NCBI RefSeq assembly: GCF_003253565.1
Contig: NZ_QKUF01000005.1
Span: forward strand, 1 to 64,000
Direction of reading: 5' to 3'
Length of the DNA: 64,000 bases
Source of the DNA: Thermosporothrix hazakensis
Lineage (GTDB): Bacteria; Chloroflexota; Ktedonobacteria; Ktedonobacterales; Ktedonobacteraceae
Positions 36,448 through 45,515 of this stretch are shown here, in pieces. The notes beneath the pieces were generated by a model. It worked only from the letters and a program-made list of their open reading frames with translations. It was not told where the DNA came from and made no database searches. A program made the position numbers and the translations under genes. Positions within the stretch are counted from its first letter, which is position 1. The number at the start of each line of letters is the position of its first letter.

Positions 36448-37647
36448 TCAACGTCGTGCATAGTGCATAATGGCATCAGCGGCCCTCCTGTATCCACCGG
36501 CTTCCTGTAGTTGTTGCTGTAGCTCTCCTGCGCGGACCGCAAAAGAGGGATCATTCGCCACGAGATCAACCGCCTCACGCAGACACTCCGCCGTTAACGA
36601 TGCTTTCTCCAGCTTGATGCCCGCACCCAGTTCAGCGACGCGCGTCCCGATTGCCTCATGCTCGCTTGTCTCCGGGACAATCACCAGAGGCACCCCGGAA
36701 TAGAGGCTCTCCATCACGCTGTTCAGGCCACCGTGGCTGACAAAGATCGTTGTCCGGGCCAGTATCTCCAATTGGGGAAACCGAGGCGCAATAAGAAAGT
36801 TTTGAGGCGCCGGCCCCAGAGCCTCCGGTTCTAGCTGCGTTCCTATTGAAAGCCTGACATGCCACGCAGTATCACCAAAGGCAGCAAAACAAAGCCGATA
36901 GAACTCGGCCTGGTTGGTATATATACTCCCCAGCGCAATATAGAGCTGCTTTTCAGTTTCGGCATCCTGTAGTGCGTGTCGTGCCTGCCATCTTGTTCGC
37001 AAAGAAGGACCAACAAACAGAAAGCGGCCGTCAAACTGCGCGGGATCGGGCAGAAAAGAGCGTGGGATAAAGGCGATACTCAGTGAGGGATTATCTTCGG
37101 TAAAGGAGTTCACTTCGTAGCGAGAGAGCCCATACCGCTCACACAAGCCAGCAAGCTCATGATTCAACGTCTGAATCATTTCAGAGGATGACGAGAAAAC
37201 GCGCAGCAAATTGGCATAGGGATTGTCAGTAAGATCATAGCTTGCGCGAAGCACGATCCTCGGAATCTGTAGAATTTCCGCGATCAATCTGGCCCATAGA
37301 AACATTCCATCATAGAGAAGACAATCCGGCCGCTCAGCACGCACGCTCTCGACAAGAGATGGAACAATCGACATACATTGCTTGATCATATATGCCTGCA
37401 ATACAGCCAGGCGTACTTGAATGTCATGAATGTGATACTCGGTACTGAAAGGTGACGTCTGTTCCTGAGAAAAGAGCTCGAACGGATAGGCGCGAAACAC
37501 TGCGCCCGTCGTCTCAATCTGCGCACGAAATTCCTCAGGAAGATAGTAGATGACCTCTTCACCACGTGTTATCAATTCTTCCACAACAGCCAGCGTTGGC
37601 TGAATATGTGAGAAAGCAGGGAGGTTGAAAAACACATATTTTGCCAT
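36448..37647 (-). CDS. MGT-type glycosyltransferase (GT-B, GT1 family)
   Basis: The 399-residue protein resembles macrolide-type glycosyltransferases (OleD): it begins with KYVFFNLPAFSHIQPTLAVV, and has the donor-binding region HGGLNSVMESLYSGVPLVIVP with the conserved His and the acidic residue. It would attach an activated sugar to the polyketide. The ATG at 37647 is preferred over the one at 37671. It follows the FkbM gene by 33 bases and shares promoter P2. It is paralogous to the gene at 40959-42182. Confidence 0.88.
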   Translation of the reverse strand: MAKYVFFNLPAFSHIQPTLAVVEELITRGEEVIYYLPEEFRAQIETTGAVFRAYPFELFSQEQTSPFSTEYHIHDIQVRLAVLQAYMIKQCMSIVPSLVESVRAERPDCLLYDGMFLWARLIAEILQIPRIVLRASYDLTDNPYANLLRVFSSSSEMIQTLNHELAGLCERYGLSRYEVNSFTEDNPSLSIAFIPRSFLPDPAQFDGRFLFVGPSLRTRWQARHALQDAETEKQLYIALGSIYTNQAEFYRLCFAAFGDTAWHVRLSIGTQLEPEALGPAPQNFLIAPRFPQLEILARTTIFVSHGGLNSVMESLYSGVPLVIVPETSEHEAIGTRVAELGAGIKLEKASLTAECLREAVDLVANDPSFAVRAGELQQQLQEAGGYRRAADAIMHYARR

Positions 37648-37680
37648 GCATCCACTCCTGAGCAGGTACACAAAAGGAAG

Positions 37681-38484
37681 CTAGCGCCATGCATACACAT
37701 GCGAGAGGGTAATGGGACGCCCATTCTCTGCATTTCCCAGTCCTCGCTTATTGTCGCCGACAACCGTTTGATATCCCTGCTGTTGAAGCAATGGAAGCAC
37801 CTTCTCTAAGAGGTAATCGCCATGCACCTCCATCACAATCTGGCGGATTTTTGGCCAATCCTGTGCATCGATCCCTTGCAGAATATCATATTCGCTTTTT
37901 TCCGCGTCAATCTTCAAGAGATCAACATGTTCAAGGGCCTGCTCGCGAAGGACACGGGACAGTGTTTCGACCTTACAGAGCTGAGTGGTATGCCGTGTAA
38001 AGAAGAAATGAACGACCTTCTGTATCTCTTCTTCCGTCATCTGGCTTTTTTTCGCGTCCGGCACGTTCGCGAGAAACTTGTTGCGCATAATAGAGCGCGT
38101 CTCTTCAATATCCGGCACGCGTGTTGAGTTCGAGTTATAGAGCGCGAACACCGTAAACTCTTCTTCTCCAGCGCGGTCAGCAAGCCCCATCTGAAACAAC
38201 CGTGCATCGATGTTATTCAAGGCAACATTTGTACGCAAAGTCTGAAACGTCTCTGCAATTGGCTCAAAGGCATAGATCTTTGCACTCGGACAGACGGAGT
38301 GACAGAACAGCGTAAAAAGGCCGATGTTTGCCCCGACATCCAGCACAATAGCATTTTCCTCTAAAGTAATGCCATACGCGAGATACTGTCTTTCCTCGAA
38401 TATTTCCGCATACAATTGCTTGAGCTGATCTTCATTGGTTTTCGCAACGGTCATGCCGTTTGGCAAAACATATTTCTCTTGCAT
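37681..38484 (-). CDS. FkbM-family SAM-dependent methyltransferase
   Basis: The protein has 267 residues with the SAM motif VLDVGANIGLFTL, FEPIAETFQTL, and LLKIDAEKSEYDILQG, which is the FkbM-family signature. Members O-methylate sugars or polyketides, so methylation of the attached sugar is likely here. It is the first gene behind promoter P2 and diverges from the zinc dehydrogenase gene at 38727. Confidence 0.88.
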   Translation of the reverse strand: MQEKYVLPNGMTVAKTNEDQLKQLYAEIFEERQYLAYGITLEENAIVLDVGANIGLFTLFCHSVCPSAKIYAFEPIAETFQTLRTNVALNNIDARLFQMGLADRAGEEEFTVFALYNSNSTRVPDIEETRSIMRNKFLANVPDAKKSQMTEEEIQKVVHFFFTRHTTQLCKVETLSRVLREQALEHVDLLKIDAEKSEYDILQGIDAQDWPKIRQIVMEVHGDYLLEKVLPLLQQQGYQTVVGDNKRGLGNAENGRPITLSHVYAWR

Positions 38485-38525
38485 GCATTCCTCGCTTCTT
38501 CTTTATTATGATGGTGTTCTTCTAG

Positions 38526-38571
38526 AGTATATAACGAGAGAAAGCTGCAAAACCAGATCATTCTATCATCA
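38526..38571 (-). promoter_or_regulatory. Cluster promoter box P2 (FkbM-glycosyltransferase operon)
   Basis: On the minus strand TGATGAT and ATGATCTG (38561-38554) are followed after 22 bases by TATACT (38531-38526). It is arranged back to back with box P4. Confidence 0.75.
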
Positions 38572-38642
38572 TTTTGCAATCATCCTTGCCAGAAGCCATA
38601 CAGGAGAGCACCAAAGGTACGTTCTCCGTTTGATTGGAAAGT

Positions 38643-38686
38643 GATGATCGCTTGATCTGGTTTCCTCCTCTTCTCCACGGTATACT
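38643..38686 (+). promoter_or_regulatory. Cluster promoter box P4 (zinc dehydrogenase)
   Basis: GATGAT (38643-38648) and TTGATCTG (38652-38659) are followed after 21 bases by TATACT (38681-38686). The dehydrogenase start codon lies 40 bases further on. Confidence 0.75.
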
Positions 38687-38726
38687 TCACTCAATACACC
38701 TTGATATCACACAGGAGAAGCCTTTC

Positions 38727-39725
38727 ATGCGTGCATTAGTCTATCAGGACTCCACCCTTCGTCTGGAGCAACAGTATCCCTGCCCGGAGCCCATTGAAGG
38801 GGAAGCCCTGATTCGCGTTCTACTCACCGGGATCTGCAATACTGATCTGGAAATTCTGCGCGGTTATATGGACTTCCAGGGGATACCGGGACACGAGTTT
38901 GTTGGCCTTGTTGAAGACATCTACGGAGATGCTGTACGCGAACGCTATGCGCATCTGCTCGGTCAACGCGTGGTGGGAGAAATTAATGCTCCCTGCCGTC
39001 AGGTGACATGCGAGTTCTGTCGGCAAGGGATCTTCACACACTGCCCGCGCCGTACCACCCTCGGCATCGTACAGCGCAACGGGGCCTTCGCCGAGTACCT
39101 GACCTTGCCAGTAGAGAACCTCTATCCTGTTCCTGAAACGGTCAGCGACGAGGAGGCAATCTTTGTCGAACCGCTGGCGGCGAATTTCGAGCTGCTGGAA
39201 CAGATGCACCTCAAACCAACAGAAACTGCATTAATCCTGGGAGATGGCAAGATGGGGCAACTGGCAGCTCAGGTCCTCTCGCTAATCGGCTGCGAGGTGG
39301 TGATGGTGGGTAAACATCAGGAGAAGCTGCAACTGGCGGAAGAACATGGCGTCACTGGATACTTGCTGACCGATCCAGCCAGCTTTCAGCTAGAGAACAA
39401 CCGCCGGGCTGATCTGGTTGTTGAATGTACAGGATCAGCATCAGGGCTGGCGCTGGCGCAAAGGCTCGTCAAAGCCCGAGGAGTCATCGCTCTCAAGAGC
39501 ACAGTTGCTGAACAGAGTCAGCTTCATCTTGCCCAGATCGTGATTGATGAAATACGCGTCCAGGGGTCGCGTTGTGGCCCCTTCGCTCCGGCGCTTCGAG
39601 CACTCAAGCAGCACCGCCTCAATGTTCGACCACTGATCAGCGCCAGCTATTCACTTCACGAGGGAGTCCATGCTTTTGCCCATGCAAGCCAGAGGGGAGC
39701 GCTCAAGATACTGCTTAAGCCCTGA
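38727..39725 (+). CDS. Zinc-type medium-chain dehydrogenase
   Basis: From the ATG at 38727, with AGGAG 9 bases upstream, the protein has 332 residues. It has GICNTDLEI with the zinc-ligand Cys, PGHEFVG with the ligand His, the structural-zinc cysteines in CRQVTCEFCRQGIFTHC, and a Rossmann segment ALILGDGKMGQLAAQV. It would oxidise or reduce an alcohol, perhaps of the sugar moiety. Its own promoter P4 carries the cluster box. The exact substrate is not visible. Confidence 0.85.
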   Translation: MRALVYQDSTLRLEQQYPCPEPIEGEALIRVLLTGICNTDLEILRGYMDFQGIPGHEFVGLVEDIYGDAVRERYAHLLGQRVVGEINAPCRQVTCEFCRQGIFTHCPRRTTLGIVQRNGAFAEYLTLPVENLYPVPETVSDEEAIFVEPLAANFELLEQMHLKPTETALILGDGKMGQLAAQVLSLIGCEVVMVGKHQEKLQLAEEHGVTGYLLTDPASFQLENNRRADLVVECTGSASGLALAQRLVKARGVIALKSTVAEQSQLHLAQIVIDEIRVQGSRCGPFAPALRALKQHRLNVRPLISASYSLHEGVHAFAHASQRGALKILLKP

Positions 39726-39746
39726 CCCTCTCAGAATTGATCGTAA

Positions 39747-39793
39747 GATGATGAGACAATGATCTGTTCTTACCCGTTTCCTCATCATATACT
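39747..39793 (+). promoter_or_regulatory. Cluster promoter box P3 (epimerase-glycosyltransferase pair)
   Basis: GATGAT (39747-39752) and ATGATCTG (39759-39766) are followed after 21 bases by TATACT (39788-39793). It lies 86 bases before the epimerase start codon. Confidence 0.75.
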
Positions 39794-39879
39794 GGTTCAT
39801 AATGACTCCTTACCGGAAATGCTGGAACAGAGCATATCGTCCTATCGCCTGAACGACAGGCTCAGTTGGAGGATTTGGA

Positions 39880-40962
39880 ATGAAAGTACTCGTTACCGGG
39901 GGGTGTGGCTTCCTCGGCTCTCATGTGTGCGAATTCTACAGGAAACGCGGCGATGAGGTGATCGCCTACGACAACATGACCAAGCATGAACTCGCACGAA
40001 CGGGATATGCCACTGAACAGGCCCGCCGCTATAATGCCGATTTTCTGCGTTCCATCGGCGCTACCATCATTGAAGAAGATATTCGCGACTACGAACGCCT
40101 GCTTCGTGCTACTCAAGGGTGTGATTTTCTCGTCCACACGGCTGCGCAACCAGCAATGACCATTAGTTTAGAGGACGTCGATTTAGACTTTTCTACGAAT
40201 GTTACCGGCACCCTTCATGTGTTAAAAGCGGCCCGTCATTATCGCATCCCGCTTGTTTCCTGCTCAAGCGTTCATGTCTACGGCAATCAGATCAATAACA
40301 CCTTACAGGAGCAAGCGACCCGCTTCACCGCAGAGCCACAGGACATTGATGAAGCATATCCAACAATGCGGGGCCTGCTCACACCACTGCATGCCTCAAA
40401 GCATAGCGCTGAATCCTACGTACAGGCATTTATCGACAGCTATGAGGTTGAGGCGGCAAATTTTCGCCTGACCGGCTTCTATGGGCCCCGACAATTTGGC
40501 GGTGAGGATCACGGTTGGGTTGCTAACTTCTGTATTCGTGCCGCCCTCGGCTGGCCCATAACCATCTTCGGTACTGACAAACAGGTACGTGATATCCTCT
40601 ATGTACAGGATGTTGTCAACGCCATTCATGCCTTCTATGAGCAGCGAAAGCCCGGAACCTATAATATTGGCGGTGGATATGCCCACGCGATCTCGTTAAA
40701 GGAGTGCCTCGATATTATCTCACACACTCTGAAGAAATCTCTGGATATTCAGATGCAGCCCGCTCGAAAAGGCGATCTCTGGTACTTTGTCTGCAATTCA
40801 GCAAAAGCAGAGCACGCATTAGGCTGGACGCCGCATGTCTCTCCAGCTACAGGTATCGAGAAGCTGCTGACCTGGATTCAAGAGAATCGTACTTGTTTTC
40901 AAGAAAACAACAAGGCGAATGCATCGTCCACTGAGCACGCGAAGGGAGGAGTACAAGTATGA
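39880..40962 (+). CDS. NAD-dependent epimerase/dehydratase, CDP-paratose epimerase-like, tyrosine missing
   Basis: The 360-residue extended SDR starts TGGCGFLGSH and contains FYGPRQFGGEDHGWVANF and KQVRDILYVQDVV, strongly reminiscent of CDP-paratose 2-epimerases. The YxxxK position reads LHASK, so the catalytic tyrosine appears replaced by Leu. GGAGG lies 7 bases before the ATG. It overlaps the glycosyltransferase gene by 4 bases. It probably shapes the sugar used by that transferase, but the missing tyrosine makes the reaction uncertain. Confidence 0.82.
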   Translation: MKVLVTGGCGFLGSHVCEFYRKRGDEVIAYDNMTKHELARTGYATEQARRYNADFLRSIGATIIEEDIRDYERLLRATQGCDFLVHTAAQPAMTISLEDVDLDFSTNVTGTLHVLKAARHYRIPLVSCSSVHVYGNQINNTLQEQATRFTAEPQDIDEAYPTMRGLLTPLHASKHSAESYVQAFIDSYEVEAANFRLTGFYGPRQFGGEDHGWVANFCIRAALGWPITIFGTDKQVRDILYVQDVVNAIHAFYEQRKPGTYNIGGGYAHAISLKECLDIISHTLKKSLDIQMQPARKGDLWYFVCNSAKAEHALGWTPHVSPATGIEKLLTWIQENRTCFQENNKANASSTEHAKGGVQV

Positions 40963-42182
40963 GTCGCTATCTCTTCTTCCCTTTTCCCCTTTACAGCCAT
41001 ATGCTTCCAACACTGGCAGTCATGGAAGAACTGCTTGCGCACGGGGAGGAGGTGACCTGTTTTCTCCCGGAGCATTTTCGTCAAATAATCGAGGCCACTG
41101 GTGCTCGCTTTCGCGCTTACCACTTCGACCTTGTTGAACAGGAGGAATTACAGGCCATCGGGCCAGCCGACGGTGACAAAAGCATCGCGCTATTCCTCTC
41201 GCGAATGTTCCGCAAAAGTCCAGAGGTGATACCTCCTTTATTGGAGAGTATTCGCGAGGAACAGGGAGATTGCATTGTTGCCGAGTGCATGTTCCTGTGG
41301 CCTCGAATCGCTGCTCGTATCCTGCATCTACCCACTATTGGACTATGTCCAACATATGCCATCCCGGGAGCAGAGAGCGGGGACCGCACCCATGAACAGT
41401 TCAAAGCGAAACTCTATCAGCAGTTCAAGAAGCAGGCAACCGAACATAGCCCGCTTGAGGATGGGCTTGCGTTGTTGAGCCGCACCTATGGCCTCTCGAT
41501 TCCAGAGCTTCGTTCGTTGCAGGGAACGGCAGAACCACTGACAATCGTGTTCCAGCCTCGCGCCTTCAGGCCTGATGGAGATACGTTTGACGAACGCTTC
41601 CTGTTTGTCGGGCCATCATTCCAACGCAAGCGCTATAGTAGCACCTCCTTCCCGCTTGAGCAACTGAATCAGCATCCACTTGTGTACATTTCACTTGGTA
41701 CCAACTTTAACAATCAGCTTGACTTCTATCGTCAATGCTTCCTCGCTTTTAGCGGGACAGAATGGCAGGCGGTCCTTTCCTATGGTACCAGGCTTGATCC
41801 GGCACTCCTTCCGCCTACGCCGTCCAATTTCTTGCTCGCGCCTCAGGTACCACAATTGGAAGTGTTGCCCCGTGCGGATGTCTTTATCAGCCACGGGGGC
41901 ATGAACAGTGTTATGGAAAGCCTCTACTACGGGGTACCGCTGGTTGTCATCCCTCAGACACGCCAGGAAGAGGCCGCTCACCGGGTGCGCGAACTTGAGC
42001 TAGGCATTGTGCTCGATAAAGAAACACTGACAGCCGACCGTTTGCGAGAGGCAGCAACACGCGCAGCTCATGACCCGGATATCCACGCACGCGCATCTAC
42101 CATGCGACAGGCCATACAGGAAGCAGGGGGCCCAAAACGGGCGGCTGAAGCGATCATCCAGTTCACGAATGGCTCTCACTGA
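40959..42182 (+). CDS. MGT-type glycosyltransferase (second copy)
   Basis: The 407-residue protein is a paralogue of the gene at 36448-37647 (shared FPFPLYSHMLPTLAVMEELLAHGEEV layout and HGGMNSVMESLYYGVPLVVIP at the donor site). It overlaps the epimerase gene by 4 bases, with GGGAGG before the ATG. Two such enzymes suggest two sugars or two attachment positions on the product. It is the last cluster gene on this side. Confidence 0.88.
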   Translation: MSRYLFFPFPLYSHMLPTLAVMEELLAHGEEVTCFLPEHFRQIIEATGARFRAYHFDLVEQEELQAIGPADGDKSIALFLSRMFRKSPEVIPPLLESIREEQGDCIVAECMFLWPRIAARILHLPTIGLCPTYAIPGAESGDRTHEQFKAKLYQQFKKQATEHSPLEDGLALLSRTYGLSIPELRSLQGTAEPLTIVFQPRAFRPDGDTFDERFLFVGPSFQRKRYSSTSFPLEQLNQHPLVYISLGTNFNNQLDFYRQCFLAFSGTEWQAVLSYGTRLDPALLPPTPSNFLLAPQVPQLEVLPRADVFISHGGMNSVMESLYYGVPLVVIPQTRQEEAAHRVRELELGIVLDKETLTADRLREAATRAAHDPDIHARASTMRQAIQEAGGPKRAAEAIIQFTNGSH

Positions 42183-42240
42183 GATGAGAGGCACATTCCG
42201 CTATAGCGCCTTTTGATATGGGTGACGTTCTACCAGGATA

Positions 42241-42277
42241 GATCGTGCCATATCAATTGGCTATGCCTGGCACGATC
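42241..42277. repeat. Inverted repeat between convergent genes
   Basis: GATCGTGCCA and TGGCACGATC form a perfect 10-bp stem around a 17-base loop, 58 bases after the glycosyltransferase stop. No T run follows on either strand, so termination would have to be weak or factor-dependent. Confidence 0.55.
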
Positions 42278-42453
42278 CGCCGCACCTATTTCACACCCCC
42301 GGATATCAGCGGAAGAGAGCAGAAGAGTTGTTCCTTCCCCTGCCTACAGCCCTTTCTCCCTGATGAAACAGAGCCCCTCATACGAAGAGCCCTTATTACG
42401 CTTGTTCCGAGACTGGAATGGAGCGGATGGAATACGGTCTCCTCCTTGAAGCT

Positions 42454-43659
42454 TCAGGGGCCGTTCTTATCAACTAAAGGAGCCATCCGCACGCGCTCCG
42501 CTTCATCGAACACCTGTCCTCTATAGAAGATGAGCAACAGACAACAGAGTGTTACCAGCGCCAGCAGGATATAACCCGGAATGTAGGTGTCCCAGATCTC
42601 TTTACAGAACCCCATAATCAATGGCGGAAAAAATCCGCCCAGGCCACCAGCAGCGCCAACCAGTCCCGAGACGACGCCCGCATCCTTTGCATAATACAGC
42701 GGCACCAGCTTAAAGACGGCACCACTCCCCACCCCCAGACAGATCGCAATGCAGATCAAGCATGCATTCAGGTACATCAGCGGAAGGTGGAAGATCAGCA
42801 CACAGGCCAACAACAGAAGCCCGCCAAAGGTCGTCAGCAGGATACTCCAGGCTCCCACACGATCAGAGAGCCAGCCCCCAAACGGGCGCACCAGCGTTCC
42901 CACACAGACAAAGATTGCAGCATAGTTTCCGGCCTCCACCTTATCGAGCATATGCAAATCAACCAGCAGCTTCGGCAGATACAAGCTGAAAGCTACCAGT
43001 CCCCCAAAGGTGACAAAGTATAGCAAACTCAAGACCCAGGCCGGTTTCTCTCTCCAAAGCAAGGCCAGGCGCTCCTTCATACTCGCCGTTACAGAGGGCA
43101 ACAGCTCATCATGGGCAGTCTGATAATAGACCAACGCGGTCAGCAGGGAGAGGGCCGCAAAGAGCAGAAACACGCTCTCCCAGCTCCCCAGGAGATGCGC
43201 CAGACGAGGTGCAAGGTTGACCGTAATAGCCGTCCCGATATTTCCGACACCAAAGATGCCAAGTACCAGGCCCTGCCGCTCTGATGGGAACCAGCGACTG
43301 ACATAGGGGGCTCCCACCGCAAAGCTGGTTCCAACAACCCCTAACAAAAGCCCCCAACACACAAAGGCTAGATACGTACGTGCGCTCATCATGCCGAGCA
43401 CAGGAACGCATGAAAAGATGAGCAGCCCTGTCATAACCTTGCGCCCACCAAACCGATCGGTCAATGCACCCGCGGGCACTCGTAACACCGATCCGAGGAG
43501 GCTCGGCAGAGCGATCAAGATACTAATCTCAAAATCATTCAGGTTGTACAGCTTCTGTAATTGTGGAGCAAAAGGTGATATCAGTGAGAAGACGGCAAAC
43601 GATACGGTAAAGGCAATCGTTGCCATGATCAGGGTAACAATAGCACGTCGGCTCTGCAT
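42454..43659 (-). CDS. NarK-type major facilitator transporter (nitrate/nitrite family)
   Basis: The 401-residue protein has 12 hydrophobic segments. ALTDRFGGRKV matches the cytoplasmic loop 2-3 motif of major facilitators, and GVGSGAVFKLVPLYY and GLVGAAGGLGGFFPPLIMG resemble the nitrate-signature glycine-rich helices of NarK proteins. Nitrate uptake or nitrite export is the family role. No nitrate reductase gene is near, so another small anion is possible. The ATG at 43659 has AGGGG upstream. It lies beyond the last cluster promoter box and is probably not part of the cluster. Confidence 0.82.
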   Translation of the reverse strand: MQSRRAIVTLIMATIAFTVSFAVFSLISPFAPQLQKLYNLNDFEISILIALPSLLGSVLRVPAGALTDRFGGRKVMTGLLIFSCVPVLGMMSARTYLAFVCWGLLLGVVGTSFAVGAPYVSRWFPSERQGLVLGIFGVGNIGTAITVNLAPRLAHLLGSWESVFLLFAALSLLTALVYYQTAHDELLPSVTASMKERLALLWREKPAWVLSLLYFVTFGGLVAFSLYLPKLLVDLHMLDKVEAGNYAAIFVCVGTLVRPFGGWLSDRVGAWSILLTTFGGLLLLACVLIFHLPLMYLNACLICIAICLGVGSGAVFKLVPLYYAKDAGVVSGLVGAAGGLGGFFPPLIMGFCKEIWDTYIPGYILLALVTLCCLLLIFYRGQVFDEAERVRMAPLVDKNGP

Positions 43660-43898
43660 GCATTTCCCCTTTCGATTGACTGAAACGGTGAAGGAGTCTT
43701 CGTGCCCACATCGGAACAATGTGTTCCTGTGCACGCGGCATCATACACAGATTGTCCTCGATACGAAGCAGCAGAAGCTCATTTGTGAGCGTGTACAACA
43801 GCGATCAACCCCAGAAAGCAGAATCCCTTTCCCCGGGAACGTGGTGGTATGACCTTCTTCCATCCATGCAGTACATCTCTATATTCTACTTGTTAAAT

Positions 43899-43940
43899 AT
43901 TATACGGTATCATCCCTCTAAATGAAAGAGACATTGTCTC
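43899..43940 (-). promoter_or_regulatory. Candidate narK-like promoter with adjacent palindrome
   Basis: On the minus strand TATAAT (43904-43899) has a weak -35 (TTTCAT) 17 bases upstream. The 13-base palindrome GAGACATTGTCTC (43928-43940) lies immediately before the -35 and could be a regulator site. It is about 240 bases from the start codon, which weakens the call. Confidence 0.35.
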
Positions 43941-44148
43941 ACTTAGCACGCACAACATCATTATCAGAGCAGGCAACCAGCCGCCTCCTCTGACCTTATA
44001 TTATAGTAAAGATCGAAATACACTCTGCAAAAGAGGTAGCAACGAGTTTTCACACAACAGATGCAGACGCTAAATTCATCTATCCTCATCTGTATCAGTC
44101 ACGACAGGGACTTGTTCCTCTTCTATCGCATTCTTTTTTTCTCTATAA

Positions 44149-44175
44149 GAGAGAGGAGAAGCTGTCTCCTCTCTC
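44149..44175. terminator. Hairpin after the S41-peptidase-like gene
   Basis: GAGAGAGGAG and CTCCTCTCTC form a perfect 10-bp stem with a 7-base loop, 13 bases after the peptidase stop. The tail on the minus strand (TTATAGAG) is not a clean T run. Confidence 0.5.
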
Positions 44176-44187
44176 ATTAACAAGTAC

Positions 44188-45515
44188 TCAAGCCAGGTGA
44201 TCACCATCTAGCCGCTGTAACAATGCTCGGGCCGCCTGTATTACAGCATCATCCCGCTCATCATCCGGGACAGGAGTCACGCGGACGTGCGGTGAAATAC
44301 CATTTCCCTCTACTCGACGTCCATGTACTAAAAGATGCGCATCGGACCCGGAAAATGAAGCCCGCCTCCAGGGAGATTTACAAAAGCATTTGACCCAACC
44401 CCACCTGCTGTTTCTTCCCCGACCAGCAGTGCTCCACACCCCTGCAAAAGCCGATACGTCCAGTCTTCGCCCATACTGACTGTTCCACCACCGATTAACA
44501 CCGCAAGGGGACGCGGATCAGGTTCCTCCACAGGCAAGAATACATCTTCATCCATCACCCGATTTTCCAACCAGCCAAAAACACCCCGCTCGGGAGCACT
44601 CACCATCGGTCGTAACATGGGAAGAAAAGGTACCGGCTCTCGCTGAAAACGCGTAAGCGCCGCAACAGTCAACGTCGGATAGCGACGGACATCGATAATC
44701 AGCGCTTTTGCCATCTTCAGGTCAACAAATGCCCGCTCTATCTGCTCTATCTGCACTCGCGAGGCATCCAGATAGCCGATCTCTGCCCATTCGTCCGAGA
44801 GCATTCCCCAGGGAGGCAACGTCGTCACAGCAACAGGCTCTGTCACAAACGAGGTGGGGTAATCAGCGACAACCTCCACTTCCCTTGTATGGCCCTGCTG
44901 ATCCCGTACCCTTAAACGCACTACCGCACCTTTCGGAGAATCAAGCAACGCGCACAACAGATAATGATCCCTTGCCTGCACCGGATACTGCATCACCAGA
45001 GCAATAAGCCGCGTCTCCCGCTGCTGTACCGGCTCATCGTCGACCGCTTCCAGCACCTCACCGGGATAAAGTGGTATCTCTGCTGGTAGGGGCCCCATCA
45101 CGGTTATCCGTCCTTTGACCCGCGCCAGCCGAATGCCCGGGACAGCCCCATAGGGGAAGATCGCTCGCTGTATCTGCCCATCGCGCCAGAACAACACAAA
45201 GTTATGTCCACCCCTACAGCGCGACGCTAAACGTTGCAGCGTCATAAAGTACGTTTCCCGCGTGCGTACAGCAGCGACTTCTTCAAGTGCTGGTACAAGC
45301 GCCTCATCCCAGTGTTCCAGATGATCGGGGTACGCATAGAAGCTACGCATTGCCGTCCAGAGCTTGATGACAGCCAACATCCGCGAGGCCCGAGCTGGTA
45401 AACGCTCCTCTTCGATGTCCTGCGTCTCCTGCCGTGCGCTAGTCTCCTGCATCGAGCGCTCTTGCTTTTTCCCTGCCAGAAGTAGCAGCACCTCTTGTAG
45501 CGGCTCATTCGTCAC
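44188..45515 (-). pseudogene. S41-type peptidase module, frameshifted near its C-terminus
   Basis: The 395-codon frame from the GTG at 45515 carries an S41-family N-terminal domain (KLWTAMRSFYAYPDHLEHWDEAL), a peptidase core with GGGTVSMGEDW around the expected catalytic Ser, and GEETAGGVGS. It then stops early at 44328. The missing end is found at once in the next frame (HLLVHGRRVEGNGISPHVRVTPV to 44188). One extra T in a run of four T near 44352 would restore it. The GTG start overlaps the upstream module's stop by 4 bases. It is either a decayed gene or a homopolymer sequencing error. Confidence 0.75.

Larger units (their letters stand above)
43660..44187. other. Intergenic region upstream of the NarK-like gene
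   Basis: This 528-base gap has no convincing gene. It contains candidate -10 boxes for the NarK-like gene, an operator-like palindrome at 43928-43940 and, on the right, the hairpin following the S41-peptidase-like gene. Confidence 0.5.

Noticed and set aside
42241..42277. Inverted repeat as an intrinsic terminator
   Set aside because: The stem is good, but neither strand has a T run after it; it is recorded as a repeat only.
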